From contig NZ_JAAVUV010000007.1 in the NCBI RefSeq assembly GCF_018449635.1, forward strand, positions 1 to 64,000: a stretch of DNA of 64,000 nucleotides, written 5' to 3'. Source of the DNA: Caballeronia sp. dw_276 (GTDB taxonomy: Bacteria; Pseudomonadota; Gammaproteobacteria; Burkholderiales; Burkholderiaceae). Made by a program: the position numbers and the translations under genes. Positions 52,061-61,229 of this stretch are shown piece after piece; the first letter of the stretch is position 1, and each line of letters opens with the position of its first letter. The notes under the pieces were generated by a model that was not told the origin of the DNA, did no database searches, and worked only from the letters and a program-made list of their open reading frames with translations.

Positions 52061-53580
52061 GCGGCCTTCCCTAGCGTGGATGGCGAAGCACCGAGCGCTG
52101 CGCTCATCACGCGTTCTTCGTTGGCATCGACGCGTGCAATGTCGGCGCTGATGCGCCCTTCATGCATCACGAGAATACGGTCGGCCATGCCGAGGACTTC
52201 GGGCAATTCGCTGGAAATCATCAGGACTGCCATTCCTTCTTTGACGAGCTCGGCAAGCGTTCGATAAACCTCGGCCTTGGCGCCTACATCGATACCGCGC
52301 GTGGGTTCATCGATGATCAGCACTTTGGGCTCTGTGGCAAGCCACTTCCCGAGCACGACTTTCTGCTGATTGCCGCCGGAAAGCGTGCCGACAGGCGCGT
52401 CCAGATCGCTTGCTTTCAAGCGAAGGCGCTTGCCCCAATCCGATGCCAGCGTGGTTTCACTGCGCGCCGATATCAAACCGTGTTTGACCAGACGCCCGAG
52501 CACCGTCAACGATGCATTGCGTGCAATGCTCAGCTCCAACGCAAGACCTTGCGCGCGCCGGTCTTCGGGAACGAGCGCAAGTCCAGCGCGAACCGCAGCT
52601 TGCGGACGACCGAGCTGCAACGTCTTGCCCGCGATCTTTACTTCGCCCGAATCCACCGGGTCGATGCCGAAGATCGCGCGCGCAACCTCGCTGCGTCCGG
52701 CGCCGACCAGTCCGGCAAGCGCCACGATCTCGCCCGCGTGGACATCGAAGGAAACGTTCTTGAAGACGCCATCACGCGTGAGGCCACGCACCGAGAGACG
52801 CACCTCGCCCGGCGGGACATCGGCCTTCGGATAGAACGTATCGAGATCGCGCCCGACCATCTTGCTCACGATGGAATCGATTGTCATGTCGGCGGTCATT
52901 GCATCGAAAACTTTCATGCCGTCGCGCATGATGGTCAGGCGCTGCGTCAACGCAAAGACTTCATCCAGCCGATGCGTGATGAACAGGATGGCGGCATCGC
53001 GTTCACGCAACGCGCGCACGATTGCAAAGAGACGCTCGACTTCAGTCAGCGATAGCGCTGCCGTGGGTTCATCCATGATGAGCACGTTCGCGTTAAGTGA
53101 AAGCGCCTTGGCGATCTCGACCACTTGCTGATCGGCGATCGACAAACCGCGCACCAGGCGTTCAGCACGCAGATTCACGCCGAGCGATTGCAGCAGTGCA
53201 TCGACTTCGCGGTTCATTTCATCGTAACGAATCCGTCCGATACGATCGCGCGGCTGACGCCCCATGTAGATGTTTTCGGCTATTGAAAGGTCCGCGAACA
53301 ACGTGGGTTCCTGATAGATCACGGCGAGACCTGCATCGCGCGCTTCAGCGGGGTTCGCGAACGTGCGCGCCACACCGCCAACGAGCAATTCGCCCGAGTC
53401 CGGCTGATAAACCCCGGCAAGCAGCTTGACCAGCGTCGACTTGCCCGCGCCGTTTTCGCCAAGCAGCGCATGCACTTCTCCCGGCCATAACGCGAGGCTG
53501 CCGTCGCCGAGGGCGCGTACGCGCCCGAACGACTTGCTCGCGTGCCTCAACTCCAGCCGAGGCGTTTGATTCGTGCTCAT
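52057..53580 (-). CDS. Rhamnose ABC transporter ATPase with two nucleotide-binding domains
   Basis: This 507-residue tandem ATPase has a first domain with Walker [19 protein letters not shown] and Walker [15 protein letters not shown]. The second domain has a degenerate Walker A ([18 protein letters not shown]), signature [18 protein letters not shown] and Walker [15 protein letters not shown]. This asymmetry is normal for sugar importers of the RbsA/MglA type. It drives rhamnose import with the two permeases. Confidence 0.92.
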   Translation of the reverse strand: MSTNQTPRLELRHASKSFGRVRALGDGSLALWPGEVHALLGENGAGKSTLVKLLAGVYQPDSGELLVGGVARTFANPAEARDAGLAVIYQEPTLFADLSIAENIYMGRQPRDRIGRIRYDEMNREVDALLQSLGVNLRAERLVRGLSIADQQVVEIAKALSLNANVLIMDEPTAALSLTEVERLFAIVRALRERDAAILFITHRLDEVFALTQRLTIMRDGMKVFDAMTADMTIDSIVSKMVGRDLDTFYPKADVPPGEVRLSVRGLTRDGVFKNVSFDVHAGEIVALAGLVGAGRSEVARAIFGIDPVDSGEVKIAGKTLQLGRPQAAVRAGLALVPEDRRAQGLALELSIARNASLTVLGRLVKHGLISARSETTLASDWGKRLRLKASDLDAPVGTLSGGNQQKVVLGKWLATEPKVLIIDEPTRGIDVGAKAEVYRTLAELVKEGMAVLMISSELPEVLGMADRILVMHEGRISADIARVDANEERVMSAALGASPSTLGKAA

Positions 53581-53591
53581 GCCTGTCTCCT

Positions 53592-54482
53592 TCAGATGCG
53601 ATAGATTCGCTCTGCGTTGCTTTTAAAGAGCGCATCTTTTTCTGTATCGCTGAAATCTTTCACGATCAACGCATACGCCTTCCACAATCCGTCGTACGTG
53701 GCGAACAACCGGTCGACCGGAAAATTCGATGCGAACATTGACCGGTCGCAACCGAATATATCGATGGTTTCAAGCACGTAAGGACGAAAACTTTCGACGG
53801 TCCAATCGTGATCGAACATCGCGAGGCCGCTGACTTTTACCGAAACATTCGGGCACGCTGCGAGCGCAAGCATGCCATCGCGCCATTCGTCCTTCCCTTC
53901 AGCCGAATCGCGATCCGCGCACATGCCGGCGTGATTCACGATGAACTGCGTATTGTGATGCTCGTGCGCCAACAAAGCCGCTTCGTGCATCTGCGACGGA
54001 TACAACTGCAGATCGAACGACATCGAATATTGCTTCAGCAGCGCGAAATTTTTGCGCCATTGCGTCTCGCGCATGAAGTGCCGGTTCACATAGTTGTAGA
54101 GCGGATTCGAATGCACATTCAGTATTTGGCGAATGCCCCGCGTGTTCTTGAACGCTGCGTGTGACTCGAGTATTTCATTCGCGTTTTCCGCCGACAGATC
54201 CGCGCCCGCCACGATTGCATTCGGCAAGCCGCGACCTTCGTTGTCGGCGACATCCTGCAGCCAGCGCGTCTCTTCCACGGGATCGTCGGGATCGTGATTC
54301 GCGTCTACATGCACGACCTTCAGCACCTGCACCGAACCCGTTTCGCTCAAAAAATCGTCGATCAGGTAGTCATGCTTCAAGTCGCGTGCGTCGCCCACGA
54401 ACGACTTCCCCGGGCTTGCGAGCCACGGGTAGTGATGCGTTTTCAAATCCCAAAGATGAATGTGCGGATCGACAACCTGCAT
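53592..54482 (-). CDS. Amidohydrolase, probable L-rhamnono-1,4-lactonase
   Basis: This 296-residue amidohydrolase_2 enzyme has the metal motif [18 protein letters not shown] at the start, [29 protein letters not shown] and the late Asp region [17 protein letters not shown]. Relatives in sugar-acid loci open sugar lactones, so it should convert L-rhamnono-1,4-lactone to L-rhamnonate. It lies between the mutarotase and the ABC ATPase genes (11 bases before the latter). Confidence 0.85.
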   Translation of the reverse strand: MQVVDPHIHLWDLKTHHYPWLASPGKSFVGDARDLKHDYLIDDFLSETGSVQVLKVVHVDANHDPDDPVEETRWLQDVADNEGRGLPNAIVAGADLSAENANEILESHAAFKNTRGIRQILNVHSNPLYNYVNRHFMRETQWRKNFALLKQYSMSFDLQLYPSQMHEAALLAHEHHNTQFIVNHAGMCADRDSAEGKDEWRDGMLALAACPNVSVKVSGLAMFDHDWTVESFRPYVLETIDIFGCDRSMFASNFPVDRLFATYDGLWKAYALIVKDFSDTEKDALFKSNAERIYRI

Positions 54483-54506
54483 GAATGTGTCCTCGTGCCG
54501 AAAAGC

Positions 54507-54534
54507 TAAAACGAGCCAAAACGAGCCAAAACGA
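54507..54534. repeat. Short tandem repeat between mutarotase and lactonase genes
   Basis: A ten-base unit ACGAGCCAAA occurs twice with a preceding and a following partial copy. It fills the 61-base gap in front of the lactonase gene and may be a recent slippage product. Confidence 0.7.
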
Positions 54535-54543
54535 TGAACGTGA

Positions 54544-54858
54544 TCAGGGAAGATGAAAAACCGGCACGAGCGTGGTTTGCACCGGCGAGCGGTCAGGATT
54601 CGTTTCCATGAGTTCGGCCATGCTGTCCCACCATTTGCGCATCACGGGCAAATCGGGCAGCGCGTGCATGCCGTGGTCCGGCGCACGCTTGAGCGTGGCG
54701 AAGAGCTGGCCGGTGGGTTCGTCGAGGAAAATCCAGTAGTCGCGCACGCCGGCGAGCCGCAAGGCCTCCGCCAGTTCGGGCCATATCTCGCGATGACGCC
54801 GCTCGTATTCATCGCGCATGCCCGGCTTGAGGGTCATCCTGAACGCAATCGTCTCCAT
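54544..54858 (-). CDS. rhaM: L-rhamnose mutarotase
   Basis: This 104-residue protein has the same length as E. coli RhaM. It reads ETIAFRMTLKPGMRDEYERR, HREIWPELAEALRLAGVRDY, WIFLDEPTGQLFATL and MRKWWDSMAELMETNPD, which include the family's catalytic His and Trp-Trp region. It interconverts alpha and beta anomers of L-rhamnose so the dehydrogenase gets its preferred form. First gene of the mutarotase-lactonase-ABC run, divergent from the LysR regulator. Confidence 0.94.
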   Translation of the reverse strand: METIAFRMTLKPGMRDEYERRHREIWPELAEALRLAGVRDYWIFLDEPTGQLFATLKRAPDHGMHALPDLPVMRKWWDSMAELMETNPDRSPVQTTLVPVFHLP

Positions 54859-54892
54859 TGCGGCTTGCCTTTTATAGATGTTGAAGCTACGG

Positions 54893-54912
54893 CGTAGCGT
54901 CGTTTGGCTACG
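54893..54912. promoter_or_regulatory. Inverted repeat between rhaM and lysR, candidate LysR operator
   Basis: CGTAGC and GCTACG arms are separated by eight bases, in the 148-base gap between divergent rhaM and the LysR gene. TATAAT (54915-54920) follows at once and may be the -10 element of the LysR gene, so bound regulator would cover its own promoter. Confidence 0.55.
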
Positions 54913-55006
54913 ACTATAATTCGCCGACTGATAACATGACAATCCGAAGTCAGGATCAGCCGATCGCAAAACCGAATCGCAGAGCGGAGTTCATCGCGAG
55001 AGTCCA

Positions 55007-55960
55007 ATGACCCAGAACATCTCCCAGATCGCCCTCGTCAATCGCCTGAAGTTCAAGCATCTTGCGCTGCTCGTCGCACTCGATGACGCCCGCAACCTGC
55101 ATCAGGCTGCCGTTATCATCAACGTCGCGCAACCCAGCGCGAGCCGGATGCTGAGCGACATTGAAGAGGCGTTCGGCTTCCTTTTGTTCGAACGCAATGC
55201 GCGCGGCATGCAGCCTACCCCGCTTGGCGTTACCACACTCGCCTACGCGCGCCGATCGCTTGCCGATCTCACCCGCTTCGCCGCCGACCTGGAAAGCAAG
55301 CGGCGCGGCGGACACGGACAACTCACGGTTGGCGCGATCATGGGCGCCGCGCCCGACGTGCTCGCCATGGCCATCGCGGAACTCAAAAGCGAGCGACCGC
55401 TCCTCAACGTGCGCATTCTTGGCGAGACAAGCGACCAGGTCGTGCAACTGCTGCATCGCCGGGAAGTGGATCTGGCGCTCGGGCGCCTCACCACGCCGCT
55501 TCAACACAACGACTTCGACTTCGAACCCCTTTCACGTGAAGCGATGCGGCTTGTGGTTCGCGCCGGGCATCCGCTGGGCGTTGAAACACCGCTCTCGCTC
55601 GATGCGCTAATCTCATGGCCGTGGATATTGCAACCCATCACCAGCCCGGCGCGCGCGCTGTTCGAAGAAGAACTCGCGCGCGCAAAGCTTGCGTCGCCTT
55701 CCAACATTGTTGAATGCGCGTCGATCTTCGCGACATTGCAGCTATTGCAAAACAGCGACGCTGTCGCGATGCTGCCCGAGTCTGTTGTCCGCGACTACTT
55801 GCGCGCGCATTTGCTGGTCGAGCTGCCCATCGAAATTGGCAAGAGTCTTTCGGGCTTCGGCCTTCTTCGACGCAAACATGAAATGCTCAGCGAACCCGCC
55901 GAATATTGCATTGCGTTGCTGCGTAAGTACTCGGCAGGCTCGTTCACCGAACCTCATTGA
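55007..55960 (+). CDS. LysR-family regulator of the rhamnose locus
   Basis: This 317-residue regulator has an N-terminal winged HTH (residues about 15-75: FKHLALLVALDDARNLHQAA, VAQPSASRMLSDIEEAFGFL) and a C-terminal effector-binding domain of the GbpR/galactose-type LysR group (GQLTVGAIMGAAPDVLAMAI). It sits inside the rhamnose locus, divergent from rhaM and overlapping the end of the convergent dehydrogenase gene by seven bases. Rhamnose or a pathway acid is its probable signal. Many rhamnose loci use AraC- or DeoR-type regulators instead. Confidence 0.88.
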   Translation: MTQNISQIALVNRLKFKHLALLVALDDARNLHQAAVIINVAQPSASRMLSDIEEAFGFLLFERNARGMQPTPLGVTTLAYARRSLADLTRFAADLESKRRGGHGQLTVGAIMGAAPDVLAMAIAELKSERPLLNVRILGETSDQVVQLLHRREVDLALGRLTTPLQHNDFDFEPLSREAMRLVVRAGHPLGVETPLSLDALISWPWILQPITSPARALFEEELARAKLASPSNIVECASIFATLQLLQNSDAVAMLPESVVRDYLRAHLLVELPIEIGKSLSGFGLLRRKHEMLSEPAEYCIALLRKYSAGSFTEPH

Positions 55961-56736
55961 AGGTTGACGAACAAACCGCCATCGACCAACAACGACGCAC
56001 CCGTCACGTATCGCGCGCGATCGGAGGCGAGGAACGTCACGCATTGCGCGACGTCGTCAGGCTGGCCCAGACGTCCCAGTGGGATGCGCTTTTCCATGTA
56101 AGCGCGTTTTTCGGTATCGGCGAGATCTTCGGCGTTCAGGTCGGTCGCGATCGTGCCGGGCATCACCGAGTTGCAGCGAATTCCGTAAGGTCCCAGCGCG
56201 ATCGCGCACGATTGCATCAGCGAATGCACGCCGGCTTTGGTCGGCGTGTAATGCGTCTGCATGGCGCCGCCAACGAGCGCGCTGATCGAGCTCGTCGCAA
56301 CAATCGCGCCGCCTGTTCCCTGAAGCTTCATCTGGTTCGCGACGGCTTGCGTGACATAAAACGCGCCATTCAGGTTCACGCCGATTGTCGCTTCATACAC
56401 CGATGCCGGCATGTCCAGGAACGCATGAAACGGGCAGATGCCTGCGTTGCTTGCAAGGACATCGACGTGACCGAATGCGTCCACGGCATGCTTCACGAGT
56501 TCGATACCCGTCTCGCGCTTCGCCACGTTGCCTTCCACTGCAATGACACGACGGCCGAGTTGTTCGATCTCGCCGATGACTTCCTCCACCGCCGATAAAC
56601 GCCCATACGAGCGATCGTTATCGCCCCAATAATTCAGCACGACGTCCGCGCCTTCCTTCGCACAGGCCACTGCAATCGCGCGGCCAATGCCTCGCGATCC
56701 GCCGGTCACGATCACCACTTTGTTCTCGAGCAGCAC
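55954..56736 (-). CDS. SDR dehydrogenase, probable L-rhamnose 1-dehydrogenase
   Basis: This 260-residue short-chain dehydrogenase has VIVTGGSRGIGRAIAVACAK (cofactor site), LASNAGICPFHAFLDMP, Ser in ATSSISALVGG, Tyr-x(3)-Lys in HYTPTKAGVHSLMQS and a VTGASLLVDGGLFV end. Given the mutarotase, lactonase and rhamnonate dehydratase nearby, oxidation of L-rhamnose to the lactone is the missing first step it most likely performs. It lies 18 bases after the dehydratase gene. The substrate is inferred from context. Confidence 0.8.
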   Translation of the reverse strand: MLLENKVVIVTGGSRGIGRAIAVACAKEGADVVLNYWGDNDRSYGRLSAVEEVIGEIEQLGRRVIAVEGNVAKRETGIELVKHAVDAFGHVDVLASNAGICPFHAFLDMPASVYEATIGVNLNGAFYVTQAVANQMKLQGTGGAIVATSSISALVGGAMQTHYTPTKAGVHSLMQSCAIALGPYGIRCNSVMPGTIATDLNAEDLADTEKRAYMEKRIPLGRLGQPDDVAQCVTFLASDRARYVTGASLLVDGGLFVNLQ

Positions 56737-56754
56737 GATTAACCTCTACAAGCC

Positions 56755-57933
56755 TCAATGTGAATAAGGACGCGTCAGCGTGCATTCGGGATTGAGCCGC
56801 ACGCCGAAACCCGGTGTCTCCGGCACTTTCATCCGTCCGTTCACAGGCACGGGTTCATCGAGCAGAAGCGGATTGAACATGGGCACGACTTCGTCGGCCT
56901 TCGGCGCCATCATCAGGAATTCCGCGAACGGAGAGTTATGGCGCGTCACCACGAAGTGATAGCTGTACACCGATGAACCATGTGGCACCACGAGCACGTT
57001 ATGCGCGTCGGCCAGCGCCGATATCTTGATCAGTTCCGTAATGCCGCCGCACCATCCAACGTCCGGCTGCACGAGATCGGCGCAACCCATTTCAAACAGC
57101 ATACGGAAACCCCAGCGCGTCGCTTCATGTTCGCCGGTCGTCACCATCATGCCGCGCGGCACCGAACGGCGCAGTTCGGCGTAACCCCAATAGTCGTCGG
57201 GCGGCAGCGCTTCTTCAATCCACTTCAAGCCATACTCTTTCGCGGCATGCGCGAGACGCGTTGCGTAATTCAGGTCGAGGCTCATCCAGCAATCGAACAT
57301 CAGCCAGAAATCGTCGCCGACTTTCGCGCGCATGTCCGCGAGCTTGGCGATGTTCTTCAACAGTCCCTCTTCGCCTTCAGCCGGTCCGTGCTGCAACGGC
57401 ATCTTCCCGCCGATAAACCCCATTCCCTTCGCCAGATCCGGACGTGCACCGGTTGCATAGAATTGCAGTTCATCGCGAACGGGTCCACCCAACAGATGGA
57501 ACACTGGCTCCTTGCGGACCTTCGCGAGCAAATCCCAAAGTGCGAGATCCACGCCCGATATTGCATTGAGCACGATCCCCTTGCGCCCGTAATAGAGCGT
57601 GGCGAAATACATCTGGTCCCACATCTTTTCGATGTCCGTCACACGCTGACCTTCGAGGAATCGCGCCAGATGTTTCTCGACAATGAACGCGCCAATCTCG
57701 CCGCCTGTGGTCACTGCGAAGCCGACGGTTCCATCGCTTGCTTCGATCTCGACGACCAGCGAACCGAGCACGTTCAGGCCGAACGATTGGCGGCTTTGCC
57801 TGTACTCGGGATAACGCGCCATTGGCGTGGAGACGTGGTCATCGATCCAGTGATCGGCGCCCTGGTCGTGATAGTCGGCGCCGCCGCCGCGGACGGTGAA
57901 CGCGCGGACGTGGCGAATGGTAGGCATGGACAT
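56755..57933 (-). CDS. rhmD: L-rhamnonate dehydratase
   Basis: This 392-residue enolase-superfamily enzyme has an N-terminal capping domain ([20 protein letters not shown]) and a barrel with Mg2+ ligands in [37 protein letters not shown] and [15 protein letters not shown]. The catalytic His lies in [16 protein letters not shown]. It removes water from L-rhamnonate to give 2-keto-3-deoxy-L-rhamnonate. It sits between the sugar-acid transporter and the dehydrogenase genes. Confidence 0.92.
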   Translation of the reverse strand: MSMPTIRHVRAFTVRGGGADYHDQGADHWIDDHVSTPMARYPEYRQSRQSFGLNVLGSLVVEIEASDGTVGFAVTTGGEIGAFIVEKHLARFLEGQRVTDIEKMWDQMYFATLYYGRKGIVLNAISGVDLALWDLLAKVRKEPVFHLLGGPVRDELQFYATGARPDLAKGMGFIGGKMPLQHGPAEGEEGLLKNIAKLADMRAKVGDDFWLMFDCWMSLDLNYATRLAHAAKEYGLKWIEEALPPDDYWGYAELRRSVPRGMMVTTGEHEATRWGFRMLFEMGCADLVQPDVGWCGGITELIKISALADAHNVLVVPHGSSVYSYHFVVTRHNSPFAEFLMMAPKADEVVPMFNPLLLDEPVPVNGRMKVPETPGFGVRLNPECTLTRPYSH

Positions 57934-57960
57934 GATCGGACTCCGTTTAAGTTCTGATGT

Positions 57961-59280
57961 TCAGGATGCTTTGGCGCGTTTGCCAGGCGTGTACGCAGAG
58001 GTTCGCGCGGGACGCACGAACACGATGATTGCTATTGCCGCGAGCACCGCAACGAGACCGAGCAGCACAAGGCCGGCGCTCGTCGAATCGTAGATACGTT
58101 CGGCGCTTGTACGAACCATCGGCGCGACGAACCCGCCGAGGCTGCCAAGTGAATTGATCAACGCGATAGCGCCCGCCGCTGCCGCGCCGGTGAGGTAGTG
58201 CGTTGGGAAAGTCCAGAACAGCGGTTGCGCCGCAATCAATCCGCTAGCCGCGAAGCACAATGCAATCAACGAAACCAGTGGTTGGCCCGCAAGTCCGGAG
58301 ATCGCAATACCGAATCCCGCGACGACCAGCATTAAAACTGCCAACCGCCTGTGTTGCGCATGGCGATCCGCATAACGCGGCACGATCCACGTCACGAGTA
58401 CCGCGCACAGCCATGGAATTGCCGTCACAAAGCCGACCTTCGCGCCGACATGCGCCCCCATCAATGCAGCCACTTGTTGCGGCAGATAAAAGATCACGCC
58501 ATACACAGACATCTGAATCAGGAAATACACCGCCGACAAAACCAGCACGCGCGGATCGACCAGCGCGGCGAGCACGGAACGGGGCCCATGCGCGGATGCG
58601 GTTGCTGCGTCCTGATCGAGTCGTGATATCAGCAAGTTGCGTTGAGTCGCATCGAGCCAGCGCGCCTTGGATGGATCATCGTCGAGATACCAGAACGCCC
58701 AGACACCCACGATCGATGCCAGCACACCCTCGACCAGAAAGAGCCACTGCCATCCCGCGAATCCAAGCGCGCCGTGCAAGTCGAGCAGCGCACCCGACAG
58801 CGGACTGCCAAAAATAAACGCGAGCGGCGCGCCGAAATAGAACAGGCCCAATGCTCGGGCCCGCGCGGATTGCGGGAACCATCGCGTGAGGTAATAGACG
58901 ATGCCAGGAAAGAAACCCGCTTCAGCCACGCCGAGCATAAAACGCAAAATGTAGAACGCCGTGGCTGTATGCGCGAACGCCATCGCCGCCGATACCAGCC
59001 CCCAGGTCACCATGATCCGGCACATCCAGAGCTTGGCGCCCACGCGATGCAGCAGCAGGTTGCTCGGCACTTCGAAGAGCGCATAACCCACGAAAAACAC
59101 ACCCGCGCCGAATGCGAAGGCGGCGTTCGACAAACCCGTGTCGTGCTGAAGCGCTTTCTGTGCGAAGCCGATGTTCGCCCGGTCGAGAAACGCGAGCATG
59201 TACATCAGCAGCAGGAACGGCAGCAGACGACGCATTACGCGCGCGGTGACGGCGTCCTCCGCATTTGCGTGATCGCTCAT
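57961..59280 (-). CDS. MFS transporter of the anion:cation symporter family
   Basis: This 439-residue protein has 12 predicted spans and the ACS-family signature regions MYMLAFLDRANIGFAQKALQ, ALFEVPSNLLLHRVGAKLWM, RFMLGVAEAGFFPGIVYYLT. Relatives take up sugar acids, so import of L-rhamnonate or a similar acid is likely, complementing the ABC importer for the free sugar. It lies 27 bases before the dehydratase gene. Confidence 0.88.
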   Translation of the reverse strand: MSDHANAEDAVTARVMRRLLPFLLLMYMLAFLDRANIGFAQKALQHDTGLSNAAFAFGAGVFFVGYALFEVPSNLLLHRVGAKLWMCRIMVTWGLVSAAMAFAHTATAFYILRFMLGVAEAGFFPGIVYYLTRWFPQSARARALGLFYFGAPLAFIFGSPLSGALLDLHGALGFAGWQWLFLVEGVLASIVGVWAFWYLDDDPSKARWLDATQRNLLISRLDQDAATASAHGPRSVLAALVDPRVLVLSAVYFLIQMSVYGVIFYLPQQVAALMGAHVGAKVGFVTAIPWLCAVLVTWIVPRYADRHAQHRRLAVLMLVVAGFGIAISGLAGQPLVSLIALCFAASGLIAAQPLFWTFPTHYLTGAAAAGAIALINSLGSLGGFVAPMVRTSAERIYDSTSAGLVLLGLVAVLAAIAIIVFVRPARTSAYTPGKRAKAS

Positions 59281-59342
59281 GCGTGTCTCCGGATATTGTT
59301 ATTGGTGATGTTGCGGGCCAGGCCCGCGTGAAGCAATACGCT

Positions 59343-60095
59343 TTAGTAAGTCGCGCGGCCACCCGACAAATCGAACACGGATGCCGTGCTGAACGCGCAA
59401 TCCTCGGAACTCAACCACAGGATCAGCGACGCCGCTTCTTCCGGCAGGAGGAAACGGTTCATCGGGATCTTGGAGAGCATGTAGTCGATGTGCTGCTGCG
59501 ACATCGAGTCGAAAATTTCGGTCTTGGCAGCGGCCGGCGTCACCGCATTCACGAGAATGCCGCGCGTGGCGAGTTCCTTGCCAAGCGACTTCGTCAGCCC
59601 GATCAAACCCGCCTTCGAAGCACTATAGTGCGATGCATTCGGGTTGCCTTCCTTGCCTGCTACCGACGCAATATTGACGATGCGCCCATACCCTTCTTTC
59701 AGCATGTGCGGGACGATTGCGCGGCATGTGAGGTACGGGCCGATCAGGTTCACATCGATCACACGACGCCAGACATCGGGCGCAAGCTCCCATGTCGTGC
59801 CATTGCCGCCCGTGATGCCGGCGCAATTGATCAGCACGTCGATCTTGCGATGCGCCTCCAGCGTTTGCTGGACCGCCTGTTCAACCGATGCTTCCTCGGT
59901 CAGTTCGACCACGGCGACGCTGACCTTTCCACCCTTCGATAATTCGCCGCGCGCGCGCTCGAGCCGCTCGGAATCGATGTCCCACAGCGCGACTTCGGCG
60001 CCCGACGCCAGCGCCCGTTGCGCCACCGCATAACCGATACCACGCGCGCCGCCGGTAATCACCACGGTCCGTCCGGCCAGATCGATCTGGTTCAT
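59343..60095 (-). CDS. SDR dehydrogenase, probable 2-keto-3-deoxy-L-rhamnonate dehydrogenase
   Basis: This 250-residue short-chain dehydrogenase has VVITGGARGIGYAVAQRALA, an NCAGITGG motif, Ser in IVNIASVAGKEGN, Tyr-x(3)-Lys in HYSASKAGLIGLTKS and the end STASVFDLSGGRATY. In the non-phosphorylating (diketo) route, the keto-deoxy acid made by the dehydratase is oxidised at C4 by an enzyme of this type (LRA5). It is the first gene of this run, upstream of the transporter. The substrate is inferred; it could instead act on the sugar itself. Confidence 0.78.
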   Translation of the reverse strand: MNQIDLAGRTVVITGGARGIGYAVAQRALASGAEVALWDIDSERLERARGELSKGGKVSVAVVELTEEASVEQAVQQTLEAHRKIDVLINCAGITGGNGTTWELAPDVWRRVIDVNLIGPYLTCRAIVPHMLKEGYGRIVNIASVAGKEGNPNASHYSASKAGLIGLTKSLGKELATRGILVNAVTPAAAKTEIFDSMSQQHIDYMLSKIPMNRFLLPEEAASLILWLSSEDCAFSTASVFDLSGGRATY

Positions 60096-60260
60096 CGTGT
60101 CTCCTTGTGTTGGATGTTTTCTGCTATTGGAAGCACTATAGGGGGCAAGTCATAGCCTAACAATCCGAGTATTCGATGATGCGATAGCGAAAGCGAATCG
60201 CTTAGCGGTGATAGCATCTCCGGCAATGCCTGCGGGCGGGTTCTAACATGCGGAGTTGAA

Positions 60261-61196
60261 ATGCCAGGGGTCATCGAGCGCAAGGTGTTTGCCGAAGGGC
60301 GGCTTTCAATCGGCTTGACGCTGCCGATGCTTCCATCGGGCAATGCCGTTGCCGACTTCGACGAACAGATCGAGCTGGCAAGACTCGCCGACGAGCTTGG
60401 CTTCGCCGCGCTTTGGGTGCGCGATGTGCCGTTGAACAGCAGCGACTACCCAGACCCGGTCAGGCATCTCGATCCGTGGGTGTTTCTCGGCGCGTTGGCA
60501 TCGCACACCAGAAATATTGCGCTCGCGAGCGGTGCAATCGTTCTGACGCTGCGGCATCCACTGCATATCGCGAAGGGTGCGGTATCGGTGAATACGTTGA
60601 GTCGCGGACGGTTCATCCTGGGCTTGGGTTCCGGCGATCGTCCGCATGAATACGCGGCGTTCGGTATTGATGCCGACTCGCGGCGGGAGGTGTATCGGCG
60701 CAATTGGGAGACGGTCGCGGCCGCCGTGGGACGCGAACCGAGGGTCATCCCCGATCAATCGCCGCCTGACGCTCCGGAATTCTTCCTGTTACCCAAGGCG
60801 CCAACACCCGTTCCAATGATCGCCGTCGGATCGGGCGGCCAGAGCGTCGACTGGATCGCGCGCAATTCGATCGGCTGGATGACATATCACCGCGAGCCCG
60901 AAAAGCAGCGCGCAAGACACAGCATGTGGAGGGCGGCTGTTGATCGGGTCGCGCCGGACGAATTTCGCGCCTTCGGCGTAGCAATGGGCCTCGATCTCGC
61001 CACCGATAAAAACGAAGCCGCCGAACCGCGTTCGCTGGGATATCGGGCAGGGCGAAACGACCTCATCAGGATTCTGCAGAAGATGCGCGACCACGGCACG
61101 CATCACGTCACGCTGAACCTTCAGGCATCGCAACGCCCGCCGCGAGAATTGCTCGAAGAACTCGCGGCTGAAGTCCTGCCCGAGTTTCATGCGTGA
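60261..61196 (+). CDS. LLM-class flavin-dependent oxidoreductase
   Basis: This 311-residue luciferase-like protein has IGLTLPMLPSGNAVADFDEQ, FAALWVRDVPLNSSDYPDPV, ASGAIVLTLRHPLHIAKGAV and SRGRFILGLGSGDRPHEYAA. It should bind FMN or F420-like flavin; no partner reductase is adjacent. It diverges from the SDR gene with 165 bases between, and its link to rhamnose use is unclear. Confidence 0.88.
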   Translation: MPGVIERKVFAEGRLSIGLTLPMLPSGNAVADFDEQIELARLADELGFAALWVRDVPLNSSDYPDPVRHLDPWVFLGALASHTRNIALASGAIVLTLRHPLHIAKGAVSVNTLSRGRFILGLGSGDRPHEYAAFGIDADSRREVYRRNWETVAAAVGREPRVIPDQSPPDAPEFFLLPKAPTPVPMIAVGSGGQSVDWIARNSIGWMTYHREPEKQRARHSMWRAAVDRVAPDEFRAFGVAMGLDLATDKNEAAEPRSLGYRAGRNDLIRILQKMRDHGTHHVTLNLQASQRPPRELLEELAAEVLPEFHA

Positions 61197-61229
61197 GTTC
61201 CCTGGCGTAGCTAACGATCGTTCGAACGC

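Noticed and set aside
54507..54534. CRISPR-like repeat
   Set aside because: Only two full ten-base units in direct contact with no spacers; it is a simple tandem repeat.
57961..59280. L-rhamnose-proton symporter (RhaT type)
   Set aside because: The protein shows the sugar-acid MFS (ACS) signatures rather than those of the RhaT family.
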